This document shows, piece after piece, positions 46,384-55,126 of a stretch of DNA of 64,000 nt. A program made the position numbers and the translations under genes. Position 1 is the first letter of the stretch. Each line of letters begins with the position of its first letter. Under the pieces are notes generated by a model, which was not told the DNA's origin, made no database searches, and was given only the letters and a program-made list of their open reading frames with translations. The DNA is from Pontibacter kalidii. Its GTDB lineage: Bacteria; Bacteroidota; Bacteroidia; Cytophagales; Hymenobacteraceae. The stretch covers positions 4,708,501 through 4,772,500 of the forward strand of contig NZ_CP111079.1 in assembly GCF_026278245.1 (NCBI RefSeq), written 5' to 3'.

Positions 46384-46809
46384 ATGGCAACTAACAAAGA
46401 GCTACTCAACTCGAGTAAGGCACCGGAGCCGGTGGGCCTGTACCCGCACGCGCGGCGCGTAGGCAACCTGCTGTTTCTGTCGGGCGTGGGGCCACGGGAG
46501 CGCGGCACCAAGAAGATACCCGGCGTGGAGCTGGACGAGCAGGGCAACATCCTGCGCTACGACATAGAGGCGCAGTGCCGCTCGGTGTTTCAGAACGTGC
46601 GCTACATTCTGGAGGACGCCGGTTCCAGCTGGGAGAGCCTGGTGGACGTGACGGTTTTCCTGACGAACATGAAGGATGACTTTGCCACTTACAACCGCCT
46701 GTATGCCGAGTATTTTAAGGACAACCAGCCGTGCCGCACCACCGTGGAGGTAAACAAGCTGCCCACGCCCATTGCCATCGAACTGAAGTGTATCGCTATG
46801 ATTGACTAA
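46384..46809 (+). CDS. RidA/YjgF family enamine/imine deaminase
   Basis: This family hydrolyses reactive 2-aminoacrylate-type enamines or related imines. The protein is 141 aa from ATG 46384; a TTG at 46378 would add two residues and overlap the -7 box. It has GNLLFLSGVGPRER, IEAQCRSVFQNVRYILEDAGSSWE and the C-terminal block with the catalytic Arg (CRTTVEVNKLP). The insert GVELDEQGNILRYD places it nearer the aminomuconate-deaminase-like subgroup than classical RidA. Confidence 0.87.
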   Translation: MATNKELLNSSKAPEPVGLYPHARRVGNLLFLSGVGPRERGTKKIPGVELDEQGNILRYDIEAQCRSVFQNVRYILEDAGSSWESLVDVTVFLTNMKDDFATYNRLYAEYFKDNQPCRTTVEVNKLPTPIAIELKCIAMID

Positions 46810-46839
46810 GAAGTATAGGTAGCGTTAAAAAGTATATTT

Positions 46840-48654
46840 GTGAGCGAAAACAGAGAAAGTTTATACTTAGACAGGGCTTCGGCCTTTGCCGGACAGGAAA
46901 AAAAAGCGGCCGCTACCTCCAGTGCCGTTTCGTGGCTGCGGGTGGGCGTGTTTGTGGCCGGTGCTGTGCTGGCGTATCTTCTCTTTAAGAGCGGTAACAA
47001 CAACGCCGGTGCCCTGGCCATACTTGGCTTCTACTCCCTTTTTATACTTGTAATGCGCTGGCACAGTCGCCTAAACTTTCGGTATCAGCAACTGCGCCTG
47101 CTGCGGCAGGTAAACGAGCAGGAGGTGGAGCGGCTGCAGGGCAAGCTAAGCAAGTTCGACGGCGGTCAGGAATTCGTGGATGATCACCACCCTTATACTT
47201 CTGATCTTGACATTTTTGGGCAAAGTTCGCTTTTCCAGCTGCTCAATCGCTCCGTTACCAGCATTGGCAAGTATAAACTGGCCCTGTGGCTGCGCAAGGC
47301 CGCATTACCGGAGCAGGTGCTGCGGCGGCAGGAGGCTGTTTCCGAATTGGCCTCGCCTTTAAGGCTGGAGTGGCTGCAGGAATTCCTGGCGCTGCCCATG
47401 CACTACAAACACGATGCGGAGTCGGCCGCAGGATTTATCCATTGGTTTAAGAACAAGGCCTTTTTCCGGCAGCATGGCTGGCTGAAACCGCTGTTGTTTA
47501 TACTTCCGGTACTTACGCTGGCGGCCATTGCGGCTTGGTTTTATGGCTTTACCGGTTGGATAGCAGTCGGCTTGCTGCTGGTGCAGTTCTTTCTGGCTTA
47601 CAAGTTCCGGGTGGAGCGCGACGAGTATTACGAAAAGAGCATCGGCATTTACGAGGCTATGCGCAGCTACACCAAACAGCTACAGCACCTGGAGCAGCAC
47701 CAGTTCAGCTCGCCTGTACTTCAGGAAATGCAGCAGAAGCTAATCAAATCCGGCACCAGGTCCTCGGTAAGTATAAACAGGCTCGCCAACATCATCGATT
47801 TCTTTTCCTGGCGCCTGAGCACCCTGATGGCTTTTTTCCTAAACAACATCTTGCTGTGGGATTTTGTGTGGATGTACCGCCTGGAGAGCTGGAAGGAACA
47901 GCACCTGCAGCAGCTGGAGCAGAGCCTGGAGGTATTGGCGGAGTTTGAGGCGCTGGCAAGTATGGCAGCCTTTCAGCACGCGCACCCGCACTTCGCCGTG
48001 CCGCGCCTCAGCCAGTCGCCTTTCCTTTACCAGGCCTCGGCGCTGGCGCACCCGCTCATCTTCTCGGTTAAGCCTGTTGCCAACGATTTCGAGATGCAGG
48101 GGATTGGCCATACCATCGTCATCACGGGCTCCAACATGTCGGGCAAGACTACTTTTTTGCGAACGGTAGGCATTAACATGGTACTGGCGCTGATGGGCGC
48201 TCCGGTGTGTGCCAAAAGTATGACCGTGGCCCCGGCGCAAGTATACACAGCCATGCGTACCGCCGATAATTTGTCTGAGAACACCTCCTCTTTCTACGCC
48301 GAACTCAAGCGCCTGCGCGTGCTGCTGGAGCTGACGGAGCAGGGGCAGCCGGTTTTCTACCTCCTCGACGAGATCCTGAAGGGCACCAACTCCCGCGACC
48401 GTCACATCGGGGCCATGTCGCTGATACGGCAGCTGCACAAACGCAACGCCTCCGGCCTCATCTCCACCCACGACCTGGAGCTGGGCGCGATGGAACAGGA
48501 ACTGCGGGGCAGCGTAGAAAACTACAGCTTCAACAGCGACATCATCGGCAACGAGATCAACTTCGACTATAAACTGACGCCCGGCCTCTGTCGCAGCTTT
48601 AACGCCAGTAAATTGATGCAGCTGATGGGCATTGAAATTGAGGAAGAAGCCTGA
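46840..48654 (+). CDS. Membrane-associated MutS-like ATPase
   Basis: A 604-aa protein from GTG 46840, 30 bp after the RidA gene. The N-terminal part has hydrophobic helices (about 31-50, 58-70, 218-255), then a coiled MutS core-like region, then a MutS ATPase domain: Walker A GSNMSGKT (430-437), VCAKSMTVAPAQVYTAMRTADNL, Walker B YLLDE (about 507-511) and STHDLELG. The mismatch-recognition domain is missing. It is a family found in Bacteroidetes; function is unknown, and it is not expected to perform standard mismatch repair. Confidence 0.85.
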   Translation: MSENRESLYLDRASAFAGQEKKAAATSSAVSWLRVGVFVAGAVLAYLLFKSGNNNAGALAILGFYSLFILVMRWHSRLNFRYQQLRLLRQVNEQEVERLQGKLSKFDGGQEFVDDHHPYTSDLDIFGQSSLFQLLNRSVTSIGKYKLALWLRKAALPEQVLRRQEAVSELASPLRLEWLQEFLALPMHYKHDAESAAGFIHWFKNKAFFRQHGWLKPLLFILPVLTLAAIAAWFYGFTGWIAVGLLLVQFFLAYKFRVERDEYYEKSIGIYEAMRSYTKQLQHLEQHQFSSPVLQEMQQKLIKSGTRSSVSINRLANIIDFFSWRLSTLMAFFLNNILLWDFVWMYRLESWKEQHLQQLEQSLEVLAEFEALASMAAFQHAHPHFAVPRLSQSPFLYQASALAHPLIFSVKPVANDFEMQGIGHTIVITGSNMSGKTTFLRTVGINMVLALMGAPVCAKSMTVAPAQVYTAMRTADNLSENTSSFYAELKRLRVLLELTEQGQPVFYLLDEILKGTNSRDRHIGAMSLIRQLHKRNASGLISTHDLELGAMEQELRGSVENYSFNSDIIGNEINFDYKLTPGLCRSFNASKLMQLMGIEIEEEA

Positions 48655-48875
48655 TTGTATGACATAGGAATTTTAGAAAAAGGACAAAAGACTACACTGC
48701 AAATTCCCATACTCGGAAGGGCAGGTTAAGTCTGTGCTTTTCTGTTCTGTCATCCTGAAAGGATCATGTGAGCCAGTAGTGATAGCTTTTCACCCATCCA
48801 AGAAGATTCTTAACAGAATGACAAAATCTGTTACATTAGATACTTTAACCAATTCACAAGCCAACACCATAAACT
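48655..48875. repeat. Spacer with a GTCATCCTGA-type imperfect inverted repeat
   Basis: A 221-bp spacer. GTCATCCTGAAAGGATC (48749-48765) and CAGAATGAC (48814-48822) form the ends of an imperfect inverted-repeat module resembling the GTCATCTCGA module of 26636-26703. The oligomer AAAGGACAAAAGAC, seen in other spacers, lies at 48679-48692. No gene is visible. Confidence 0.55.
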
Positions 48876-49118
48876 ATGAGAGTAGTAGCCGACATACCAA
48901 ATCCGCACGTGAAGATCACGCTGCATTCCTATAACGGCAAGTATATCCTGAAGCTGGAGAAAGCCAACCTGGAGCAGATCTATAAAATTGAAGAAACCGA
49001 AGTAATGGGAGACGAAGGAGCGAAAGCTCTTATCGATGAAGAATTTATAGAGGCAGTTGTAAACCGTTTCGTGGATATGCGCGATGCTTTTGTAAGTACG
49101 GTGAGGCGGAATGGGTGA
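48876..49118 (+). CDS. Small conserved-looking protein, unknown function
   Basis: An 80-aa acidic protein with a regular beta then alpha pattern (MRVVADIPNPHVKITLHSYN, then KYILKLEKANLEQIYKIEETEV, then a helix AKALIDEEFIEAVVNRFVDMRDAF). It has no signal peptide or recognised motif. The codon use and clean start support a real gene. It is 33 bp before the lipoprotein gene on the same strand. Confidence 0.68.
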   Translation: MRVVADIPNPHVKITLHSYNGKYILKLEKANLEQIYKIEETEVMGDEGAKALIDEEFIEAVVNRFVDMRDAFVSTVRRNG

Positions 49119-49151
49119 GGGGAAACTTTATGTGGTAGTTGGCAAAAATAG

Positions 49152-49757
49152 ATGAAAAATAACCTCCTACTCGCATTGCTGCTCTTGGCTGGTTGCTCCC
49201 AATCTCGAATAGAATGTGAGCATAAGTCTTTGGAGAACGCTTCTCTTGTAGAGTACACATACAGAGAAAACGAAGAAAGGAATGGGTATGATTTTTATCT
49301 GGCCAACTTTCACCAACTATCATCGGATGGTAGTATTACACTCGTCAGAAGAGGCATGTTAAATGCTCCGCTCCGCACCTACACGTCAACTGCCAAAAAC
49401 CTGACCGAGCCTCTGTCTGAGTTAATTCAAAGATTTCCCTCTGACACATCGTTGTTGGTGTTGAACGTAGAAAGCAGAGAGTTAAGCCATGGGTTTATGT
49501 ACATGCTGCTTCTGACAGATACCAAGGGAAAAGAAACAGTAGTCAGCTTCTCCCCAAGAAAAGCTGAGGGAGCATTAAGAGTTATCTCAGATTCTTTGCT
49601 ACTGTACCAAGTAAAAGAAGGGATGAGGGCAAAGAGAGTAGACTCAGTCTCCTTGATAGCTACTTATGATAGTGTAGTAAGGAAGCATGTGCTGTCATGG
49701 CACCCCTTGCCACCTAATTCTCTGCCACCACCATTATTAAACAGTCAACTGGAGTAG
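49152..49757 (+). CDS. Predicted lipoprotein, unknown function
   Basis: A 201-aa protein with the lipoprotein signal MKNNLLLALLLLAGCSQS (lipobox Cys at residue 15). The rest is a soluble domain with no family I recognise. The gene looks somewhat more AT-rich than its neighbours. It ends 62 bp before the converging tsf gene. Confidence 0.68.
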   Translation: MKNNLLLALLLLAGCSQSRIECEHKSLENASLVEYTYRENEERNGYDFYLANFHQLSSDGSITLVRRGMLNAPLRTYTSTAKNLTEPLSELIQRFPSDTSLLVLNVESRELSHGFMYMLLLTDTKGKETVVSFSPRKAEGALRVISDSLLLYQVKEGMRAKRVDSVSLIATYDSVVRKHVLSWHPLPPNSLPPPLLNSQLE

Positions 49758-49772
49758 ACGTCATCCCATAAA

Positions 49773-49798
49773 AAAAGCCCACCTTACGGCGGGCTTTT
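49773..49798. terminator. Bidirectional terminator between the lipoprotein gene and tsf
   Basis: Stem AAAAGCCC-A-CC with GG-C-GGGCTTTT (11 positions, one mismatch), loop TTAC, A-run on the left and T-run on the right. It can serve both converging genes. Confidence 0.8.
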
Positions 49799-49819
49799 CC
49801 TTTATACTTTCAGCTGTAA

Positions 49820-50653
49820 TTAACCGATAGCTACACGCTTGAACTCCGTTACAGTCATACCTTTGCTTGTGTTGTCAAGTAGCTTGGCTACAGAAACAGA
49901 AGGATCTTTCACGAAGTCCTGGTTCAACAGGGTGTTGTCTTTGTAGAACTTGTTCAGCTTGCCCATCGCGATTTTCTCCAGCATTTGCTCTGGCTTGCCT
50001 TCGGCACGCGCCTGCTCTTTACCAACCTCGATCTCGCGCTCCACAGTAGCAGAGTCAACGCCGTCTTTGTCAACCGCGATTGGGTTCATAGCAGCAATCT
50101 GCATCGCCACGTCTTTACCTACTTCCTCTACCTCAGCACCGCCAGTGTTCGTAAGGCCTACCAATACACCTAGTTTGCCGTTAGAGTGGTTGTAGTTCAC
50201 CACTTTCTCAGCAGCTACAGTCTGGTAAGAAACAACGTCGATTTTCTCACCGATTTTACCCATCAGATCCGTGATGTGGTCCTGCAGTGAGCGGCCATCA
50301 GCCTGAGGAGCAGCAAGCAGTTCTTCTTTTGTGGCGGCGTTTGTAGAAACGGCAGTTTCCATAGCAGCTTTAGCCAGGTTCTGGAAGTCAGCTACCTTCG
50401 ATACCGGTTCCGTTTCGCAAGCCAGGGCAATTACTTTACCGTTTTTGCCGTCTTCGCTTACGTGTGTCAGCACGATACCCTCAGAGGTAGCGTTATCAGC
50501 ACGCTTGCTGGCAATCTTTTGGCCTTGCTTACGCAGAATATCTTTAGCTGCCTCAAAGTCGCCGTTAGCTTCAGTAAGTGCTTTCTTGCAGTCCATCATA
50601 CCGGCTCCGGTTTCCTGACGGAGTTTATTAACGTCTTGTGCTGTAATAGCCAT
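49820..50653 (-). CDS. tsf: Elongation factor Ts
   Basis: This guanine nucleotide exchange factor for EF-Tu has 277 aa. It begins MAITAQDVNKLRQETGAGMMDCKKALTEANGD (UBA-like domain, with the TGAGMMDCKKAL signature) and has the CETEPVSKVADFQNLAKA region and the HVSEDGKNG segment. It is the distal gene of the rplM-rpsI-rpsB-tsf cluster, 205 bp after rpsB. Confidence 0.98.
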   Translation of the reverse strand: MAITAQDVNKLRQETGAGMMDCKKALTEANGDFEAAKDILRKQGQKIASKRADNATSEGIVLTHVSEDGKNGKVIALACETEPVSKVADFQNLAKAAMETAVSTNAATKEELLAAPQADGRSLQDHITDLMGKIGEKIDVVSYQTVAAEKVVNYNHSNGKLGVLVGLTNTGGAEVEEVGKDVAMQIAAMNPIAVDKDGVDSATVEREIEVGKEQARAEGKPEQMLEKIAMGKLNKFYKDNTLLNQDFVKDPSVSVAKLLDNTSKGMTVTEFKRVAIG

Positions 50654-50793
50654 GATTTTATAATTATGAATTACGAAATTAATAATTAAGATTTTCTAGT
50701 GGTGGTTTTCAGAAAGAGATGCAGGACTGGTTGTAAATCCTTCTTTTGTCCTTTGTCAAAATCTCTTTTGTCTCTTTCCTGTTCCCCTAAAAC

Positions 50794-50833
50794 AAACTGA
50801 ACATTGAAGCGCCGTTTGCCCAATGTTCAGTTT
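50794..50833 (-). terminator. Hairpin between rpsB and tsf
   Basis: A perfect 13-bp stem (50794-50806 with 50821-50833) with a 14-nt loop, followed on the minus strand by a moderately T-rich sequence. It lies 26 bp after the rpsB stop and probably reduces read-through into tsf. Confidence 0.7.
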
Positions 50834-50858
50834 GATATAGTGCAATATAAATTACTTC

Positions 50859-51626
50859 TTATTGCTCGTCAGCTTCCTGCTTCTCCTTGATGCCTTCTTC
50901 TTCAGAACGCTTGCGCTCAGTTTCCTCTTTGTCCACTTTACGCTCAGACAGACCTTCTTCGATAGCCTTGCCTACGATCGATACGATCAGGGCTACAGAC
51001 TTAGAAGCGTCGTCGTTTGCCGGGATTGGGAAGTCTACCTGCTCTGGGTTAGAGTTCGTATCGCAGATAGCGAATACTGGCAGGTTCAGTTTATGAGCCT
51101 CTTTCACCGCGATGTGCTCACGCTTCACGTCTACCACGAACAGAGCCGCTGGCAGGCGAGACAGGTCGTTGATACCACCTAGTACACGGTCCAGTTTCTC
51201 ACGCTCACGAGACAGCATCAGCTTCTCACGCTTCGCCAGTGCCTTAGACTGCTCCGGGTCTTTCATCATTTTGTCGATGGTAGACATTTTCTTCAGAGAC
51301 TTACGCACAGTGGCGAAGTTTGTCAGCATACCACCCAGCCAACGCTCGGTTACGTAAGGCATCTTCAGGCGACGGGCCTCTTCAGCCACGATTTCCTGCG
51401 CTTGCTTCTTGGTTGCTACAAAAAGTATCTTACGACCAGACTTTGCGATGTTCTTGATAGCGGCCGTAGCCTCATCCAGCGCAACCAAAGTTTTGTTCAG
51501 GTCAATAATGTGGATACCGTTCTTCTCCATGAAGATGTATGGAGCCATCTTCGGGTCCCACTTGCGGGTAAGGTGGCCAAAGTGAACACCTGCCTCAAGT
51601 AATTCTTTATAATTAGTACTTGCCAT
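50859..51626 (-). CDS. rpsB: 30S ribosomal protein S2
   Basis: This 255-aa protein has YKELLEAGVHFGHLTRKWDPKMAPYIF, RWLGGMLTNFATVRKS and FAICDTNSNPEQVDFPIPANDDA, all S2 signatures. It ends in a Glu/Lys-rich tail of about 30 residues. It is 21 bp after rpsI on the same strand. Confidence 0.98.
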   Translation of the reverse strand: MASTNYKELLEAGVHFGHLTRKWDPKMAPYIFMEKNGIHIIDLNKTLVALDEATAAIKNIAKSGRKILFVATKKQAQEIVAEEARRLKMPYVTERWLGGMLTNFATVRKSLKKMSTIDKMMKDPEQSKALAKREKLMLSREREKLDRVLGGINDLSRLPAALFVVDVKREHIAVKEAHKLNLPVFAICDTNSNPEQVDFPIPANDDASKSVALIVSIVGKAIEEGLSERKVDKEETERKRSEEEGIKEKQEADEQ

Positions 51627-51647
51627 GTTGTTGATACACCTTTAATA

Positions 51648-52034
51648 TTAACGTTTGCTGAACTGGAATGAACGACGCGCTTTACGCTTACCGAACTTCT
51701 TACGCTCTACCATGCGTGGGTCACGCGTGATGAAGCCCTCTTTCTTAAGAGCTGATTTAGTCTCGGCGTTTTCTACTACCAGTGCTTTAGAGATAGCAAG
51801 TCTAAGTGCTTCAGCCTGGCCGCTTACACCACCCCCTTTAAGATTGGCTTTCACATCGTACTTGCCAATTGCTTCTAAGGTTCTGAACGGCTGATTCACA
51901 ATAGTTTGAAGTACTTCGCTAGGGAAGTATTCCTTGATATCTCTACCGTTAATAGTGATATTCCCTTGCCCGGCCGTCATGTAGATACGAGCCACCGAGG
52001 TTTTTCTTCTACCAGATGTATTGATAACTTCCAT
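51648..52034 (-). CDS. rpsI: 30S ribosomal protein S9
   Basis: This 128-aa protein has NTSGRRKTSVARIYM, the GGGVSGQAEALRLAISKAL block and the C-terminal RKKFGKRKARRSFQFSKR, whose terminal Lys-Arg reaches the P-site tRNA. It is 4 bp after rplM. Confidence 0.98.
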   Translation of the reverse strand: MEVINTSGRRKTSVARIYMTAGQGNITINGRDIKEYFPSEVLQTIVNQPFRTLEAIGKYDVKANLKGGGVSGQAEALRLAISKALVVENAETKSALKKEGFITRDPRMVERKKFGKRKARRSFQFSKR

Positions 52035-52038
52035 TAAA

Positions 52039-52488
52039 TTAGATATTGAGGGTTAATTCTTTTGGCTGCTGAGCGGCGAACGGATGCTCGCTTCCTGCAA
52101 AAACATGAAGATTACGGAACAGCTCGCGGCCCAGTCTGTTTTTAGGCAACATGCCACGAACAGCGCGCTCTACAAGCAGCGTAGATGATTTAGCCTTAAG
52201 CTCACGTGGAGAAGTTCTCTTCTGGCCGCCTGGGTAACCCGTATGCGTCAGGTAGTACTTCTGATCCCACTTACGGCCTGTGAAACGTGTGTCATCAGCG
52301 TTGATAATGATCACGTTGTCGCCGCAGTCAGCGAAAGGAGTATACGAAGGCTTGTGCTTGCCTTTCAGGATCTTGGCAACTTCAGATGCCACACGACCCA
52401 AGCTTCCTTGCCCTGCATCAACAATCACCCAGCCTTTGTTGGCTGTCTTCTTGCTGACAGTAAGGGTCTTATAACTTAAATGATCCAT
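52039..52488 (-). CDS. rplM: 50S ribosomal protein L13
   Basis: This 149-aa protein has WVIVDAGQGSLGRVASEVAKILKGKHKPSY and the AVRGMLPKNRLGRELFRNLHVFAGSEHPF block. It is the first gene of the rplM-rpsI-rpsB-tsf cluster, with a full promoter just upstream. Confidence 0.98.
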   Translation of the reverse strand: MDHLSYKTLTVSKKTANKGWVIVDAGQGSLGRVASEVAKILKGKHKPSYTPFADCGDNVIIINADDTRFTGRKWDQKYYLTHTGYPGGQKRTSPRELKAKSSTLLVERAVRGMLPKNRLGRELFRNLHVFAGSEHPFAAQQPKELTLNI

Positions 52489-52552
52489 TTTTAGTGGTTG
52501 TAAGCGATTTATTTATTTGAATTATGAACTTTCGGTCTATCGAAAATGGACA

Positions 52553-52583
52553 CAAAGATAGAAGCTATTTATTTGATATGCAA
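52553..52583 (-). promoter_or_regulatory. Promoter of the rplM-rpsI-rpsB-tsf cluster
   Basis: On the minus strand: -33 TTG at 52583-52581 and a -7 box TATCTTTG at 52560-52553, spaced 20 bp. It lies 64 bp upstream of the rplM ATG. This is one of the best promoter matches in the window. Confidence 0.8.
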
Positions 52584-52764
52584 TAGATAGTGGGAAATAT
52601 GCTGGAATACAGGTAAATAGTATGAAATTACTCCGATTGTTCCGGGGCTATGCTTTTTGCTGGTGCTGTAGGTGTCAGGTGCTGGCTTTGATAGGGGAGA
52701 GCGTAGGTACAAAGTATAACTGCCTGGCAGCTTCATGTTACCAGGCAGTTATGCTTTACCAATG

Positions 52765-54573
52765 CTACTCGTTCGCTTTTGCAGGCGGTGGCGGTGGAGG
52801 CAGTTGAGGCAGCTGGCCATACTTGGCTTCTGCGGCTGGTATGCGCGGGTTCCCGTTGTAAGCATAGGTCTCCACTTTGCCGCTCTTCAGGAAGAGAACG
52901 AGAGATTCCAGGTTGTACTCTCTCCTGTTGCTAAACTTCCAGCCTACCTTTTCTACAGTTGGGTTCCTCTTTAAGAACGCTTTATAATCCGTAGGCCAGT
53001 TCGACCTGTCCTTGTAATAAGGCACCTCGTCAAGTATAAACACAAAGGCTTCATCTGCATTCTCCTCTTGCGACGGCGGTGGCGGAGTTCCTGGGTTTGC
53101 TATAGTCTGTGCAGAAAGCCTCTTGCTAAATTCTTTCACTCCGGGAGAGTTCTGGTTTTCCTTGGTTATGATGGAAATCAATCCATTGGACGCTTTGCTG
53201 CCAAATTCTTTCGTGGCAGCCTCTCCTTTAAGTACATTGATACTGTGGATCTCCTTCGGGTCTAACTTCTTTGCAGCCTCACTTGATGCCTCCACCCCAT
53301 CAATGTAATATAAGGCTGATTCTGGCAAGCCTGCCTTTGCCTCAGTTTTCTCCTGAGCAGGGGGAGGTGGAGCTGGCAGGGCCTCGTTTGCTGGTACTGG
53401 TGGGGGTGGAGCCGGTAACTCCGGTGCATCTGGGGCCTCTGGTGCTGGTGGTGGTGGCGGAGGGAGCGCAGGCAGGTTATACTTGCGCTCGAGCTCGGCT
53501 ACGCTTTTGGCATCATCCAGGTAGTACACTTCCGTGCCGCCGCCTTTCAGGCTAAGTACTATGGCGCTCCGGTTGTTAACCTTTCTGCCGCGCACGCTCT
53601 TTACACTGGGGTTTTGCTTTAGCTGTTTTACAAACTCTTCCGGTAGCGGGATGTCTCCACTTTGTTGCGGAGCCTCTGCTTCAGTGCCGGCTATTACTTC
53701 AGTGTCAGGCACAGCGCTTCTGAAAGCAAAAAGCAAAACAGTAACAAGCGGCAGCACGATCAGCAACCTGAGCCGGCTGACCTTATGGGTAGGCATTTTG
53801 TTCATCATGGCAATTCTTCTTTTTAGGGATGGGAAATTGAATTGATTGGCAATCTGAGGTTGTGTGGCGCCTACAACTTTCAGTAAAAGGTATTGATATT
53901 CTTTCCGGTCTATGCCGGCGTTCACTACGTTGTGGTCGGCAATGAACTCCAGGTTTTCCTTCATGACTTTTTTCATGAGCCAGGCCCCTGGGTTAAACCA
54001 ATAAAATACCACGCTCAACTCTGCCAGCAGCACATCCAAGGTGTGCCAGCCGGTTACGTGGATCAGCTCGTGCCGCAGTATGGACTCCAGTTCTTCCGGC
54101 TTGTGCTGCGAGGGGTTCAGGTAGATGGTTTGCCAGAAGGAGAAGGCCTGGGTGATGCTTTTTACTTTCCGGAAAGGCACAGCTTTATACGTTACGGGCT
54201 CCGAAGCGGCATGTATCCGGTAGAGTGAAGCCAGCTGAAGTATAAACCGCACAAGCATCACACTTACTCCAGCCCAGAACACATACACCGGCAGCTGCCA
54301 ATAATCAAAGGCTGCGGGTGCAGGGGTGGCAGTTGGTGTGGCATAGGCCCACGCAGGCATGGTTACCAGGTAGGCCGCCGCCATCTGCTGCTTATTGGCA
54401 AATAGGGTCGATAGATCTATAAAAGGGTATACTGTGGAAAACACAATGCCGAACACCAGGAACAGGCGGTTGAGTTGGTAAAACGTGAGCCGTCGGAGTG
54501 CCACATGGTACGCCAGGTAAAACAGCACCAGCGCCACGTTCACTTTTAGCAGGTATAGGAGCAATTCAGGCAT
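52765..54573 (-). CDS. BlaR1-like M56 family metallopeptidase with duplicated Pro-rich domains
   Basis: A 602-aa membrane protein. The N-terminal half has four hydrophobic helices (about 5-25, 34-52, 94-115, 268-285), and the M56 zinc site HELIH (168-172) with ENLEFIADH downstream. After the last helix come two copies of one unit, about 305-375 and 515-600, each ending in a run of prolines. Between them is a TonB-plug-like segment (ALYYIDGVEASSEAAKKLDPKEI ... NVLKGEAATKEFGSKASNGLISIIT). It is paired with the BlaI-like repressor and probably senses an envelope signal. Confidence 0.87.
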   Translation of the reverse strand: MPELLLYLLKVNVALVLFYLAYHVALRRLTFYQLNRLFLVFGIVFSTVYPFIDLSTLFANKQQMAAAYLVTMPAWAYATPTATPAPAAFDYWQLPVYVFWAGVSVMLVRFILQLASLYRIHAASEPVTYKAVPFRKVKSITQAFSFWQTIYLNPSQHKPEELESILRHELIHVTGWHTLDVLLAELSVVFYWFNPGAWLMKKVMKENLEFIADHNVVNAGIDRKEYQYLLLKVVGATQPQIANQFNFPSLKRRIAMMNKMPTHKVSRLRLLIVLPLVTVLLFAFRSAVPDTEVIAGTEAEAPQQSGDIPLPEEFVKQLKQNPSVKSVRGRKVNNRSAIVLSLKGGGTEVYYLDDAKSVAELERKYNLPALPPPPPPAPEAPDAPELPAPPPPVPANEALPAPPPPAQEKTEAKAGLPESALYYIDGVEASSEAAKKLDPKEIHSINVLKGEAATKEFGSKASNGLISIITKENQNSPGVKEFSKRLSAQTIANPGTPPPPSQEENADEAFVFILDEVPYYKDRSNWPTDYKAFLKRNPTVEKVGWKFSNRREYNLESLVLFLKSGKVETYAYNGNPRIPAAEAKYGQLPQLPPPPPPAKANE

Positions 54574-54574
54574 G

Positions 54575-54940
54575 TTAGTTCGATTTTTTGTTCTCGATCA
54601 TGTCGATAATCTCTTTCAGTTCTTCGGCGCTGATCTTCTGGTCCTTGGCAAAAAAAGCCACCAGCTCTTTGTAGGAGTTTTTGAAATAGTCTCCCACAAA
54701 CCCCTTCATAAAGCGTTTCTTGTAGTCCTCTTGCTTTATCAGGGGCAGGTAACGGTACGAGTTGCCCAGCTTCTCGCCCTGCACGTAGCCCTTCTTCTCC
54801 AGGTTTTTCACCGTGGAGGCCAGCGTCGTGTAAGGGGGCTTCGGCTCCGGCAGCTTTTCCAGGAACTCCTTGATAAACCCTCCCTCTGTAGCCCATATTA
54901 CCTGCATGGCCTCTTCCTCCTGTTGTGTTAGCTTCTCCAT
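54575..54940 (-). CDS. BlaI/MecI/CopY family transcriptional repressor
   Basis: A 121-aa winged-helix repressor. It has LTQQEEEAMQVIWATEGGFIKEFLEKL, PPYTTLASTVKNLEKKGYVQGEKLGN (recognition helix and wing) and a C-terminal dimerisation helix region. In this family the repressor is inactivated when the M56 partner is activated. Its stop is 1 bp from the M56 start, so the two form an operon. Confidence 0.93.
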   Translation of the reverse strand: MEKLTQQEEEAMQVIWATEGGFIKEFLEKLPEPKPPYTTLASTVKNLEKKGYVQGEKLGNSYRYLPLIKQEDYKKRFMKGFVGDYFKNSYKELVAFFAKDQKISAEELKEIIDMIENKKSN

Positions 54941-54945
54941 AGTAT

Positions 54946-54980
54946 TACGATGTTTTCGTATAGTTACGAAACTTTCGTAA
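54946..54980 (-). promoter_or_regulatory. Probable BlaI-type operators
   Basis: Just upstream of the repressor gene there is a 17-bp palindrome TTACGAAACTTTCGTAA (54964-54980), and a second dyad TACGA-N5-TCGTA (54946-54960). Paired TACGA-type dyads near the start codon suggest autoregulation. The sequence differs from the staphylococcal TACA/TGTA sites. Confidence 0.7.
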
Positions 54981-55126
54981 TAAAGTAAAGGTGTTCCGCA
55001 ATTATTTTCAGACTATTTTTCTGACCCCGTTGAAAAATGGGTTGTAGATGCTCTTCAGAACAGGCGGTAACTTCCTGGGCAGAGCAGCGTCTAAAGTATA
55101 ACCTACATTAAAAACTTTGTTCTGTT

